Below are positions 1 through 4,909 of a stretch of 6,843 nucleotides of DNA, in pieces. The position numbers were made by a program, and so were the translations under genes. How positions within the stretch are numbered: the first letter of the stretch is position 1; the number at the start of each line of letters is the position of its first letter. The notes below the pieces were generated by a model that ran no database searches, was not told where the DNA came from, and was given only the letters and a program-made list of their open reading frames with translations. Location: assembly GCA_902493345.1 (NCBI GenBank), contig CABUPM010000104.1, positions 1 to 6,843 on the forward strand, read 5' to 3'. Source of the stretch: an uncultured Eubacteriales bacterium. GTDB taxonomy: Bacteria; Bacillota; Clostridia; Lachnospirales; Bianqueaceae.

Positions 1-423
1 CAGGCACATTCCGGCATCACTATGCCCCGGCAGGATAAGGATCTGAAACTCCAGCGTATCCAGCCGGGTCCTGTCTCCTTCCTCCACATATACGCCCCAA
101 TTCGCAAGTGCTTCTTCAAAAGCCTGAAATACCACCGGATCATAGGGGCCTCTGCGTGCCAGCTCGCTATGCAGATATCCTGCCTCTTTTCTCGGAAAAT
201 AAATAGGGATCTGATAAGTTCCCGCCATTTCGGCCGCATCCGCAAAATGATCCATGTGTCCGTGCGTAACCACGATCTTTTCCGGACGGATTCCTTCTTT
301 TTGCAAATACTTTAATATGGCATTTCTACCGTCCCCGGGATCTACGACCATCCAATGCCCTCCCTGCTCAATCAGATAGCAATTGGTTCCGTAAGCTCCC
401 ACCGCAACGCTCTGTATCCGCAT
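1..423 (-). CDS. MBL-fold metal-dependent hydrolase, 3' end cut by window edge
   Basis: This is the N-terminal 141 codons of a metallo-beta-lactamase-fold (glyoxalase II-like) hydrolase; the rest lies beyond base 1. It starts MRIQSVAVGAYGTNCYLIEQ, the usual opening of the small cytoplasmic MBL proteins found beside relA and dtd in clostridia. The zinc motif HxHxDH is complete as THGHMDH (H54, H56, D58, H59), after the strand VVDPGD (26-31). A second metal histidine is H134 in PGHSDAGMCL, where the family more often has PGHTPGSV. Whole relatives are about 200-210 residues, so roughly 60-70 residues are missing, including the later metal ligands. The ATG follows the dtd stop after a single base, and its AAAGGAA ribosome site lies inside the end of dtd, so translation is probably coupled. 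The fold and metal binding are well supported. The substrate is unknown; glyoxalase II-type thioesterase activity is only one possibility. Confidence 0.9.
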   Translation of the reverse strand, partial: MRIQSVAVGAYGTNCYLIEQGGHWMVVDPGDGRNAILKYLQKEGIRPEKIVVTHGHMDHFADAAEMAGTYQIPIYFPRKEAGYLHSELARRGPYDPVVFQAFEEALANWGVYVEEGDRTRLDTLEFQILILPGHSDAGMCL

Positions 424-424
424 C

Positions 425-874
425 TTAGAATTCCTTTCCACTATCCATAAGAAGCGTTACCGGTCCGCTGCAGAGCTGCTCAATCTCCATATCTGCCTGA
501 AAGACTCCAAACGCTGCCCGCAAGGGGTCCTCGCTGGCCAGCTCCTTAAACCGCTCAAATTTTCCCCTGGCCGCTTCCACCGGCGCTGCCGACGAATAGC
601 TGGGTCTGCGCCCATGCCGGCAGTCTCCGTACAGAGTAAAATTCGAGACAAACAGCACTTCGTAGCCCAGATCCTTGACGGATAGATTCAGTTTCCCTTG
701 CTCGTCCTCAAATACCCTCAGATTCCAGATTTTATCCAAAATATAGCGCATTGCCGCGTCATCATCCCCCGGTCCGATCCCGACATACGCGACCAGACCC
801 GGTCCAATTGCCGCGCATGGTATGCCGTCCGCTGTAAGTGCCGCCTTCTTGACTCTCTGTAATACTACACGCAT
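425..874 (-). CDS. dtd: D-aminoacyl-tRNA deacylase (DTD)
   Basis: A 149-residue cytoplasmic enzyme that hydrolyses D-amino acids, and glycine mischarged on tRNA-Ala, from tRNA; it acts as a homodimer. Length matches the family (about 145-150). It opens MRVVLQRVKKAALTADG, and carries VSNFTLYGDCRHGRRPSY (76-93), GVFQADM (123-129) and GPVTLLMDS (137-145). The catalytic Thr80 and the cis Gly-Pro pair (137-138) that gives chiral selectivity are present. Two positions differ from the textbook motifs: SQFTL reads SNFTL, and NDGPVT reads CSGPVT. The start at 874 is chosen because AGGAG (882-886) lies 7 nt upstream and the protein then begins exactly as family members do; a longer in-frame TTG start at 931 would translate an intercistronic hairpin. 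It follows relA by 58 nt and is probably co-transcribed with it and with the downstream MBL gene. Confidence 0.95.
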   Translation of the reverse strand: MRVVLQRVKKAALTADGIPCAAIGPGLVAYVGIGPGDDDAAMRYILDKIWNLRVFEDEQGKLNLSVKDLGYEVLFVSNFTLYGDCRHGRRPSYSSAAPVEAARGKFERFKELASEDPLRAAFGVFQADMEIEQLCSGPVTLLMDSGKEF

Positions 875-881
875 ACATGTT

Positions 882-886
882 CTCCT
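882..886 (-). promoter_or_regulatory. dtd ribosome binding site (sets start at 874)
   Basis: AGGAG lies 7 nt before the ATG at 874, in an A/G-rich run. It rules against the longer in-frame TTG start at 931, because the extra 19 codons would run through a hairpin and this site, and are absent from the DTD family. Confidence 0.85.
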
Positions 887-899
887 CTCTATTATAAAT

Positions 900-920
900 G
901 GCGCGGCTATATGCCGCGCC
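900..920 (-). repeat. GC-rich intercistronic hairpin between relA and dtd
   Basis: A perfect 8-bp inverted repeat, GGCGCGGC and GCCGCGCC, flanks a 5-nt loop of ATATA/TATAT. It starts 12 nt after the relA stop and ends 13 nt before the dtd AGGAG. No T-run follows on either strand, so it is not a normal Rho-independent terminator. A stable stem here could protect the relA 3' end, mark a cleavage point or lower dtd expression; these roles are inference. Confidence 0.6.
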
Positions 921-932
921 GCCCGCATCAAC

Positions 933-3197
933 TCATTTGGATGTTCTTACAATCTCATGGACTCCCGGAATCTGCATCAGCTTATTTCCAAGCTGATCCA
1001 ATTGATTCTTGGACGAGATCTCTAAGGTCACATTGAAAGTATCCGTCATATGATCCTTGCTGACTCTCGCGTCCAGATGCAGAATCTTCAGGTTTTCCGC
1101 ATTGATTACAGAAGAAATCTCAACCAAAATACCCGAACGTTCCTCGGTAATCACCTGAATGGTGCTCTGGAACTTCAGTCCCTCCGTAGAAGATACTTCC
1201 CACTCTGCCTCAATCAGACGTTTGCGCTCCTCTTCCGGCAGCATCATGATATTGACGCAGTCCGTTCGGTGAATGGAAACACCGCGTCCTCTGGTAATAA
1301 ATCCGACGATCTCATCACCGGGGACCGGATCACAGCATTTGGAAAAACGTACAGCCAGATCATGGAGCCCCTTAACGATAATCGCTCCGCCTTTTTTCTT
1401 CTGATGAAGATCCTGATCCTGCGGTACCGCTTCCGCTTTATCCGGAATCAGCTTCAGAACATCCTCATCCGTCATCGCTGCCAGATGTTCCTTACGGTAT
1501 TCCTCATGCAGCCGGTTGACAATCTGTCCCTCTTTGAGACCGCCGTGTCCGACTGCCGCCAATACGGATTCCCAATCCAGAAATCCATATTTTTTCTGAA
1601 CGATTTTCATCCATTCCGGACGCAGAAGCTCCGGTAGGGACATGCCCTTGCTCTTGGCATATTTCTCCAGAAGCTCCTTGCCTCTGGCCACATTTTCCTG
1701 CTTCAGCTCTTTTTTGAACCATTGGCTGATCTTATTTTTTGCCTGTGTCGTCTTGACAATATTCAACCAGTCTCTGCTGGGGCCCTTGGAGTTCTGGGAA
1801 GTGATAATCTCGATCCGTTCACCGTTTTTCACTTTATAATCCAAGGTAACCAGACGTCCGTCCACCCGCGCTCCTACCATTTTATTGCCCACAGCACTGT
1901 GAATCTGATACGCAAAATCAATCGGCGTCGAACCGGCCGGCAGTTCAATTACATCTCCCTTGGGAGAGAACACAAAGACAGAATCCTGAAATACATCCAG
2001 ATCCTGCTTCAGGACATGCATAAACTCTTTATTATCGGATAAATTCTGCTGCCATTCCAGTATCTTCTGCAGCCAGACCATCTTCTCTTCTTCGGAATGC
2101 TTGGTGGAGACGCCATTCATGTCTTCTTTGTATTTCCAATGCGCCGCGATACCATACTGCGCCGTGCGATGCATCTCCCAGGTACGGATCTGCACCTCAA
2201 ACGGCTCTCCGGAGGGCCCGATCAATGTGGTGTGAAGGGACTGATACATATTGGACTTCGGCATCGCGATATAGTCCTTAAACCGTCCCGGCACCGGCGT
2301 ATACATATCATGAATGATTCCCAGGGCACCGTAGCAATCCTTAACCGAGTCCACAATCGCGCGCACCGCAAACAGATCGTAGATCTGGTCCAGGGTCTTG
2401 TGCTTATTCACCATCTTCTTATAGATGCTGAAAAAGTGCTTGGGACGCCCTTCCACAACCGCTTCGATTCCGCCCTCATGCAGCTTTTCCCGGAGGTCCT
2501 TACAGATCTCCTGAATAATCTGCTCCCTCTCCTCACGCTTATGACTGATCTGTCTTGTCAGCTCATGATACGCATCAGGATCCAGATATTTTAGAGAAAG
2601 ATCCTCCAAGTCTACTTTGATCTTGGAAATACCCAGACGATTCGCGATGGGCGCGTAGATATCCAGCGTTTCTCTGGCCTTCTCCAGTTGTTTTTCCTTG
2701 CTCTTATACTCCAATGTCTGAAGATTATGCAGCCGATCCGCCAGCTTGATCAGAATCACCCGGATATCCTTTGCCATTGCCAGGAACATCTTACGGTAAT
2801 TCTCAGCCTGAATCTCTTCTTTATCCGTTGTCGTATAGGTAAGCGTCTTCAGTTTGGTCACACCGTCCACCAGGAGCGACACATCCTTACCGAAGATCCT
2901 CTCTATATCCTCTGCCGATACTTTCGTATCCTCAACCACATCATGAAGAAGACCCGCTTCGATTGTCTCCAGATCCAGCTCCAAATCCGCCAACGTAATC
3001 GCCACTTTGAGCGGATGGATGATATACGGTTCTCCGGACTGCCGAAGCTGACCGGCATGCGCATCCGCTGCCACCTGGTAGGCCTTGGCCACCATGGTTA
3101 AATCCGTCGTCGGATGGTACAGGCGTATCTTTTCAATCAGGGTATGATAATCCTTCTCTACGTCTTCCGACGCAAATGTCAACTGAACATCTTCCAT
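933..3197 (-). CDS. relA: Bifunctional (p)ppGpp synthetase/hydrolase (long RSH, Rel)
   Basis: A 754-residue cytoplasmic, ribosome-associated enzyme that makes (p)ppGpp from ATP and GDP/GTP and also degrades it. The HD hydrolase domain (about 40-200) keeps H61, HDVVEDT (85-91) and D154 in LADRLHN, so hydrolysis should be active. The synthetase domain (about 240-360) has YDLFAVRAI with D274, GRFKDYIAMPKSNMYQSLHTT (in two parts, 304-314 and 315-324) and E334 in EVQIRT. The RFKD loop is the basic type seen in bifunctional Rel rather than acidic monofunctional RelA. Next come TGS (about 405-465), a helical stretch, the Cys-rich ZFD/RIS segment (C621, C622, H643, C647) and a C-terminal ACT domain (about 677-750). 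Every domain is intact and length is typical. The start has AAAGGTGG (3207-3214) at 9 nt spacing. It heads a unit with dtd and the MBL gene, served by two promoters and a repeat cluster upstream. Firmicute Rel is often annotated rel or relA. Confidence 0.98.
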   Translation of the reverse strand: MEDVQLTFASEDVEKDYHTLIEKIRLYHPTTDLTMVAKAYQVAADAHAGQLRQSGEPYIIHPLKVAITLADLELDLETIEAGLLHDVVEDTKVSAEDIERIFGKDVSLLVDGVTKLKTLTYTTTDKEEIQAENYRKMFLAMAKDIRVILIKLADRLHNLQTLEYKSKEKQLEKARETLDIYAPIANRLGISKIKVDLEDLSLKYLDPDAYHELTRQISHKREEREQIIQEICKDLREKLHEGGIEAVVEGRPKHFFSIYKKMVNKHKTLDQIYDLFAVRAIVDSVKDCYGALGIIHDMYTPVPGRFKDYIAMPKSNMYQSLHTTLIGPSGEPFEVQIRTWEMHRTAQYGIAAHWKYKEDMNGVSTKHSEEEKMVWLQKILEWQQNLSDNKEFMHVLKQDLDVFQDSVFVFSPKGDVIELPAGSTPIDFAYQIHSAVGNKMVGARVDGRLVTLDYKVKNGERIEIITSQNSKGPSRDWLNIVKTTQAKNKISQWFKKELKQENVARGKELLEKYAKSKGMSLPELLRPEWMKIVQKKYGFLDWESVLAAVGHGGLKEGQIVNRLHEEYRKEHLAAMTDEDVLKLIPDKAEAVPQDQDLHQKKKGGAIIVKGLHDLAVRFSKCCDPVPGDEIVGFITRGRGVSIHRTDCVNIMMLPEEERKRLIEAEWEVSSTEGLKFQSTIQVITEERSGILVEISSVINAENLKILHLDARVSKDHMTDTFNVTLEISSKNQLDQLGNKLMQIPGVHEIVRTSK

Positions 3198-3224
3198 AAA
3201 ACCCTACCACCTTTCCGACTCTTT

Positions 3225-3253
3225 TATCGGTTTTCACTCCTGCCAAACCGATA
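3225..3253 (-). repeat. Leader hairpin of relA mRNA
   Basis: A perfect 9-bp inverted repeat, TATCGGTTT (transcribed first, 3253-3245) and AAACCGATA (3233-3225), surrounds an 11-nt loop GGCAGGAGTGA. The predicted start of transcription from the nearer promoter is at or just before the first arm, so the relA transcript would open with this stem-loop. It ends 10 nt before the AAAGGTGG ribosome site. The loop contains a decoy-like AGGAG with no start codon at a useful distance. A 5' stabilising or regulatory role is inference. Confidence 0.55.
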
Positions 3254-3259
3254 TCCCAT

Positions 3260-3288
3260 ATTATAAGGGATTTTTTGCCCTTTTTCAA
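3260..3288 (-). promoter_or_regulatory. relA promoter P2 (proximal, sigma-A type)
   Basis: The -35 TTGAAA (3283-3288) and -10 TATAAT (3260-3265) are separated by 17 bp, a nearly ideal vegetative promoter reading into relA. Transcription should begin near 3252-3255, giving a leader of about 55 nt. The -10 lies inside an interrupted palindrome, ATCCC/GGGAT (3253-3257 and 3267-3271), which might be a weak operator. Confidence 0.75.
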
Positions 3289-3294
3289 CTCTCT

Positions 3295-3322
3295 TTTATA
3301 AAATACAGAAAATTTGAGTCAA
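3295..3322 (-). promoter_or_regulatory. relA promoter P1 (distal, sigma-A type)
   Basis: TTGACT (3317-3322) and TATAAA (3295-3300) are separated by 16 bp and read toward relA. The start would lie near 3288, overlapping the -35 of the proximal promoter, so the two may compete. The 11-bp repeat cluster ends 12 bp upstream of this -35, a usual place for an activator. Confidence 0.6.
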
Positions 3323-3334
3323 CTTGCCCGTATA

Positions 3335-3373
3335 TTCACATTTTATTTACAATTTATTCACGATATGTTCACA
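3335..3373 (+). promoter_or_regulatory. Four 11-bp-phased TTCACA-type repeats, PhoP-box-like
   Basis: TTCACA (3335-3340), TTTACA (3346-3351), TTCACG (3357-3362) and TTCACA (3368-3373) lie on the plus strand, each separated by exactly 5 nt, giving an 11-bp period on one face of the helix. The known Pho box of Gram-positive PhoP is a set of TT(A/C/T)A(C/T)A hexamers spaced about 5 nt apart, and only the last base of the third copy departs from it. The repeats sit between the GDPD terminator and the relA promoters, in the opposite orientation to relA. An OmpR/PhoB-family regulator is the likely kind of binder. PhoP itself is inference, as no regulator gene is in the window. Confidence 0.55.
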
Positions 3374-3403
3374 TGGCATAACTATTATTTATATATCCCC
3401 TTC

Positions 3404-3440
3404 TTTTAGTTTTATTATATCCCTCTTAACAAAACTAAAA
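3404..3440. repeat. AT-rich 10-bp inverted repeat beside the GDPD terminator
   Basis: TTTTAGTTTT (3404-3413) and AAAACTAAAA (3431-3440) are perfect inverted copies around a 17-nt spacer. One arm is also part of the T-rich tail of the terminator on the minus strand. It could extend the terminator into a double structure or be a chance result of AT-rich sequence. Confidence 0.4.
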
Positions 3441-3444
3441 AGCG

Positions 3445-3481
3445 AAAAGGCGCCGGTTGATTCCCTCTCCCGGCGCCTTTT
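3445..3481 (-). terminator. Rho-independent terminator after GDPD (bidirectional)
   Basis: A perfect 12-bp stem, AAAAGGCGCCGG (3445-3456) and CCGGCGCCTTTT (3470-3481), encloses a 13-nt loop. On the minus strand it begins 15 nt after the GDPD stop and runs into TTTTCGCTTTTTAGTTTTG. On the plus strand it is followed by a T-run at 3478-3482, so it could stop transcription both ways. It ends the recJ-apt-GDPD unit and separates it from relA. Confidence 0.9.
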
Positions 3482-3496
3482 TCGTTATATACTTGT

Positions 3497-4330
3497 TTAT
3501 GCTCTTGGATCAAAGTTCTCAAAAATCGCCAGCGCGTGATCCGCCTTGACCTTGCGGAACAGTTCCGGCGAACGGACAGTCCAATCCACTTCACATACAT
3601 GATAGAGCTTCCGGCAAAGCTGCAGACTGAGATTATCCCGCTCTCGGACATCATAGGCAATGAAATCCGGCTGTGTCCAGCAATTGGTCAGGAGATTGCG
3701 CAGCGCAAAATCCAACAGTGCCGGATATTCTGTGTTGCCATATTTACGCAGATATGTCAGCAGCTGTCCCCGGACTACATCCGGCTTGTGCTTCTTATAC
3801 CAGGCAACCGCTCTCGGATCAAAGGATTCGATGCAATACAGTCCGGAATACTCCTCCAGAAGCTTCGATACCTTCTGACAGAGTTCTTCATGATTCTTCA
3901 TCACCTTTAACTCAATAATCAGAGGTACCCTGCCGTCTACAAGCTCCAATACCTGACGCAGAAGCGGAATCTTTTCTTCTGTACCCAGAAGACGCAGCTG
4001 TTCCAGTTCTTCCAGCGTTTTATCCTCAACACGGCCTTCTACACCGCACAGTCTGCGCAGCTCATGATCATGAAGAACGACCAGATGTCCATCCTTTGAT
4101 AAATGCACATCCAGCTCCATACCAAATCCGGCCTCTACGCCGCGCTGAAACGCTGCCATAGAATTCTCCGGAATGCCGTTCTTCTCATCGTGAAACCCAC
4201 GATGCGCATAATCATATTGCTTCAGCTGTTCCAGCGCCGCCGGAGACTCCGTACGGGGTCTCATCAGGCCGATCCAACCCGCTGATGCCACAGCCGCGGC
4301 CGCCACTGCTTTCCGAATACCATGCGACAT
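3497..4330 (-). CDS. Glycerophosphodiester phosphodiesterase family protein, membrane-anchored
   Basis: A 277-residue GDPD-family protein; such enzymes split glycerophosphodiesters into sn-glycerol 3-phosphate and an alcohol. Residues 8-23 (AVAAAAVASAGWIGLM) are hydrophobic after R6 K7, which suggests an N-terminal anchor or uncleaved signal with the enzyme outside. The TIM-barrel motifs are present: YAHRGFHD with H43 and R44, PENSMAAF with E55 and N56, ELDVHLSKDG with E72 and D74, VVLHD with H87 and D88, ELK (140-142), IESFDP with E168, and DWTVRS (249-254). H43 and H87 are the expected acid/base pair and E72, D74 and E168 likely metal ligands. The start has GGAGGAA at 8 nt and lies 15 nt after the apt stop, so it is the last gene of that unit, closed by a terminator. 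The exact substrate is not visible; a lipid- or teichoic-acid-derived phosphodiester is possible. Confidence 0.93.
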   Translation of the reverse strand: MSHGIRKAVAAAAVASAGWIGLMRPRTESPAALEQLKQYDYAHRGFHDEKNGIPENSMAAFQRGVEAGFGMELDVHLSKDGHLVVLHDHELRRLCGVEGRVEDKTLEELEQLRLLGTEEKIPLLRQVLELVDGRVPLIIELKVMKNHEELCQKVSKLLEEYSGLYCIESFDPRAVAWYKKHKPDVVRGQLLTYLRKYGNTEYPALLDFALRNLLTNCWTQPDFIAYDVRERDNLSLQLCRKLYHVCEVDWTVRSPELFRKVKADHALAIFENFDPRA

Positions 4331-4345
4331 GTTCTATTCCTCCGA

Positions 4346-4858
4346 TCAATAACGGATAATACTCTGCACCGGATAGTCCTTCAGAGTCTCTCGGCCGCCC
4401 AAAGCTTCCAGCTCAATCAGGAACAGGAACCCTGCTACTTCTGCGCCCGCGCGCGTCACCATCTGAGCAATCGCGTGTCCAGTGCCGCCGGTCGCAAGCA
4501 GATCGTCTACAATCAGCACCTTCTGTCCCTTTTTCAATGCATCCTGATGGATCTCCAGGCAGGATTTTCCATACTCCAGGTCATATTCCTGAGAATAAAC
4601 CGCAGCCGGCAGTTTTCCCGGCTTACGTACCGGAACAAAGCCCTTCTTTTCCGCATAGGCCAGCGGTACGCCGAAAATAAATCCTCTGGACTCCGGGCCC
4701 ACAATCACATCATACTCCATATCCTTGATCGCATCCTGCATCTGATGCAGTGCTTCCTGCAATCCCTCCGGCTCCTTCAGCAGAGTCGTAATATCACGAA
4801 ACAGTATTCCTTTTTCCGGAAAGTCCGGAATCGTCCGAATCAGTTCTTTTAGATCCAT
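4346..4858 (-). CDS. apt: Adenine phosphoribosyltransferase
   Basis: A 170-residue cytoplasmic purine-salvage enzyme that joins adenine and PRPP to give AMP and pyrophosphate. Diagnostic segments in order are IRTIPDFPEKGILFRDIT (7-24), VGPESRGFIFGVP (53-65), PVRKPGKLP (76-84), EYDLEYG (91-97) and the PRPP loop VLIVDDLLATGGT (114-126), all intact; length is standard. The start at 4858 is preferred because AAGGAG lies 9 nt upstream. The in-frame ATG at 4876 would have that site inside its coding sequence, and adds MKERDV, which is absent from the family. The gap after recJ is 48 nt and contains a likely extended -10 promoter, so apt may be expressed both by read-through from recJ and on its own. 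In many Firmicutes apt is directly followed by relA; here a GDPD gene intervenes. Confidence 0.97.
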   Translation of the reverse strand: MDLKELIRTIPDFPEKGILFRDITTLLKEPEGLQEALHQMQDAIKDMEYDVIVGPESRGFIFGVPLAYAEKKGFVPVRKPGKLPAAVYSQEYDLEYGKSCLEIHQDALKKGQKVLIVDDLLATGGTGHAIAQMVTRAGAEVAGFLFLIELEALGGRETLKDYPVQSIIRY

Positions 4859-4867
4859 AACGTCTCT

Positions 4868-4873
4868 CTCCTT
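4868..4873 (-). promoter_or_regulatory. apt ribosome binding site (sets start at 4858)
   Basis: AAGGAG ends 9 nt before the ATG at 4858. The upstream in-frame ATG at 4876 has no comparable site of its own and would encode this one, so the shorter 170-residue protein is preferred. Confidence 0.8.
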
Positions 4874-4900
4874 CATCTGGATATCTCATAGTACAGTACC

Positions 4901-4909
4901 ATTATATCA
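4901..4909 (-). promoter_or_regulatory. Extended -10 promoter for apt, overlapping recJ stop
   Basis: The minus strand reads TGATATAAT, a perfect TGnTATAAT extended -10. Its TGA is also the recJ stop codon. A -35 is weak (TTGCAG, 4923-4928, 16 bp away), which extended -10 promoters tolerate. Transcription would begin near 4894, in or beside the short palindrome GTACAGTAC (4891-4899), giving a leader of roughly 36 nt. Confidence 0.5.

Noticed and set aside
891..896. TATAAT on the minus strand before dtd as a promoter
   Set aside because: No -35 is present (the position falls in the GC-rich hairpin), there is no TGn extension, and the start would fall in the dtd ribosome site.
875..931. 19-codon N-terminal extension of dtd from a TTG start
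   Set aside because: It would translate the hairpin and the ribosome site, and DTD proteins begin at the internal MRVVLQRV.
1050..3101. Several plus-strand open frames opposite relA
   Set aside because: They are shadows of the intact 754-residue Rel reading frame, with no recognisable protein or ribosome binding site.
3198..3290. T-box or other known riboswitch in the relA leader
   Set aside because: The leader is too short, and has neither a T-box sequence nor an attenuator terminator before the relA ATG; only a simple 9-bp hairpin is visible.
3332..3373. The same repeats read as DnaA boxes (ATATTCACA, TTATTTACA, TTATTCACG, ATGTTCACA against TTATNCACA)
   Set aside because: Every copy has at least one mismatch and none is perfect. 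The constant hexamer with N5 fits the Pho-box rule better, though a DnaA cluster is not fully excluded.
3324..3539. 71-codon plus-strand frame with hydrophobic N-terminal half spanning the relA regulatory gap
   Set aside because: It starts at TTG without a ribosome site, runs through the repeats, both inverted repeats and the terminator, and ends inside the GDPD gene on the other strand. The hydrophobic look comes from T-rich DNA.
4859..4876. Six-codon N-terminal extension of apt
   Set aside because: The extension encodes the AAGGAG site used by the ATG at 4858 and is not found in the family.
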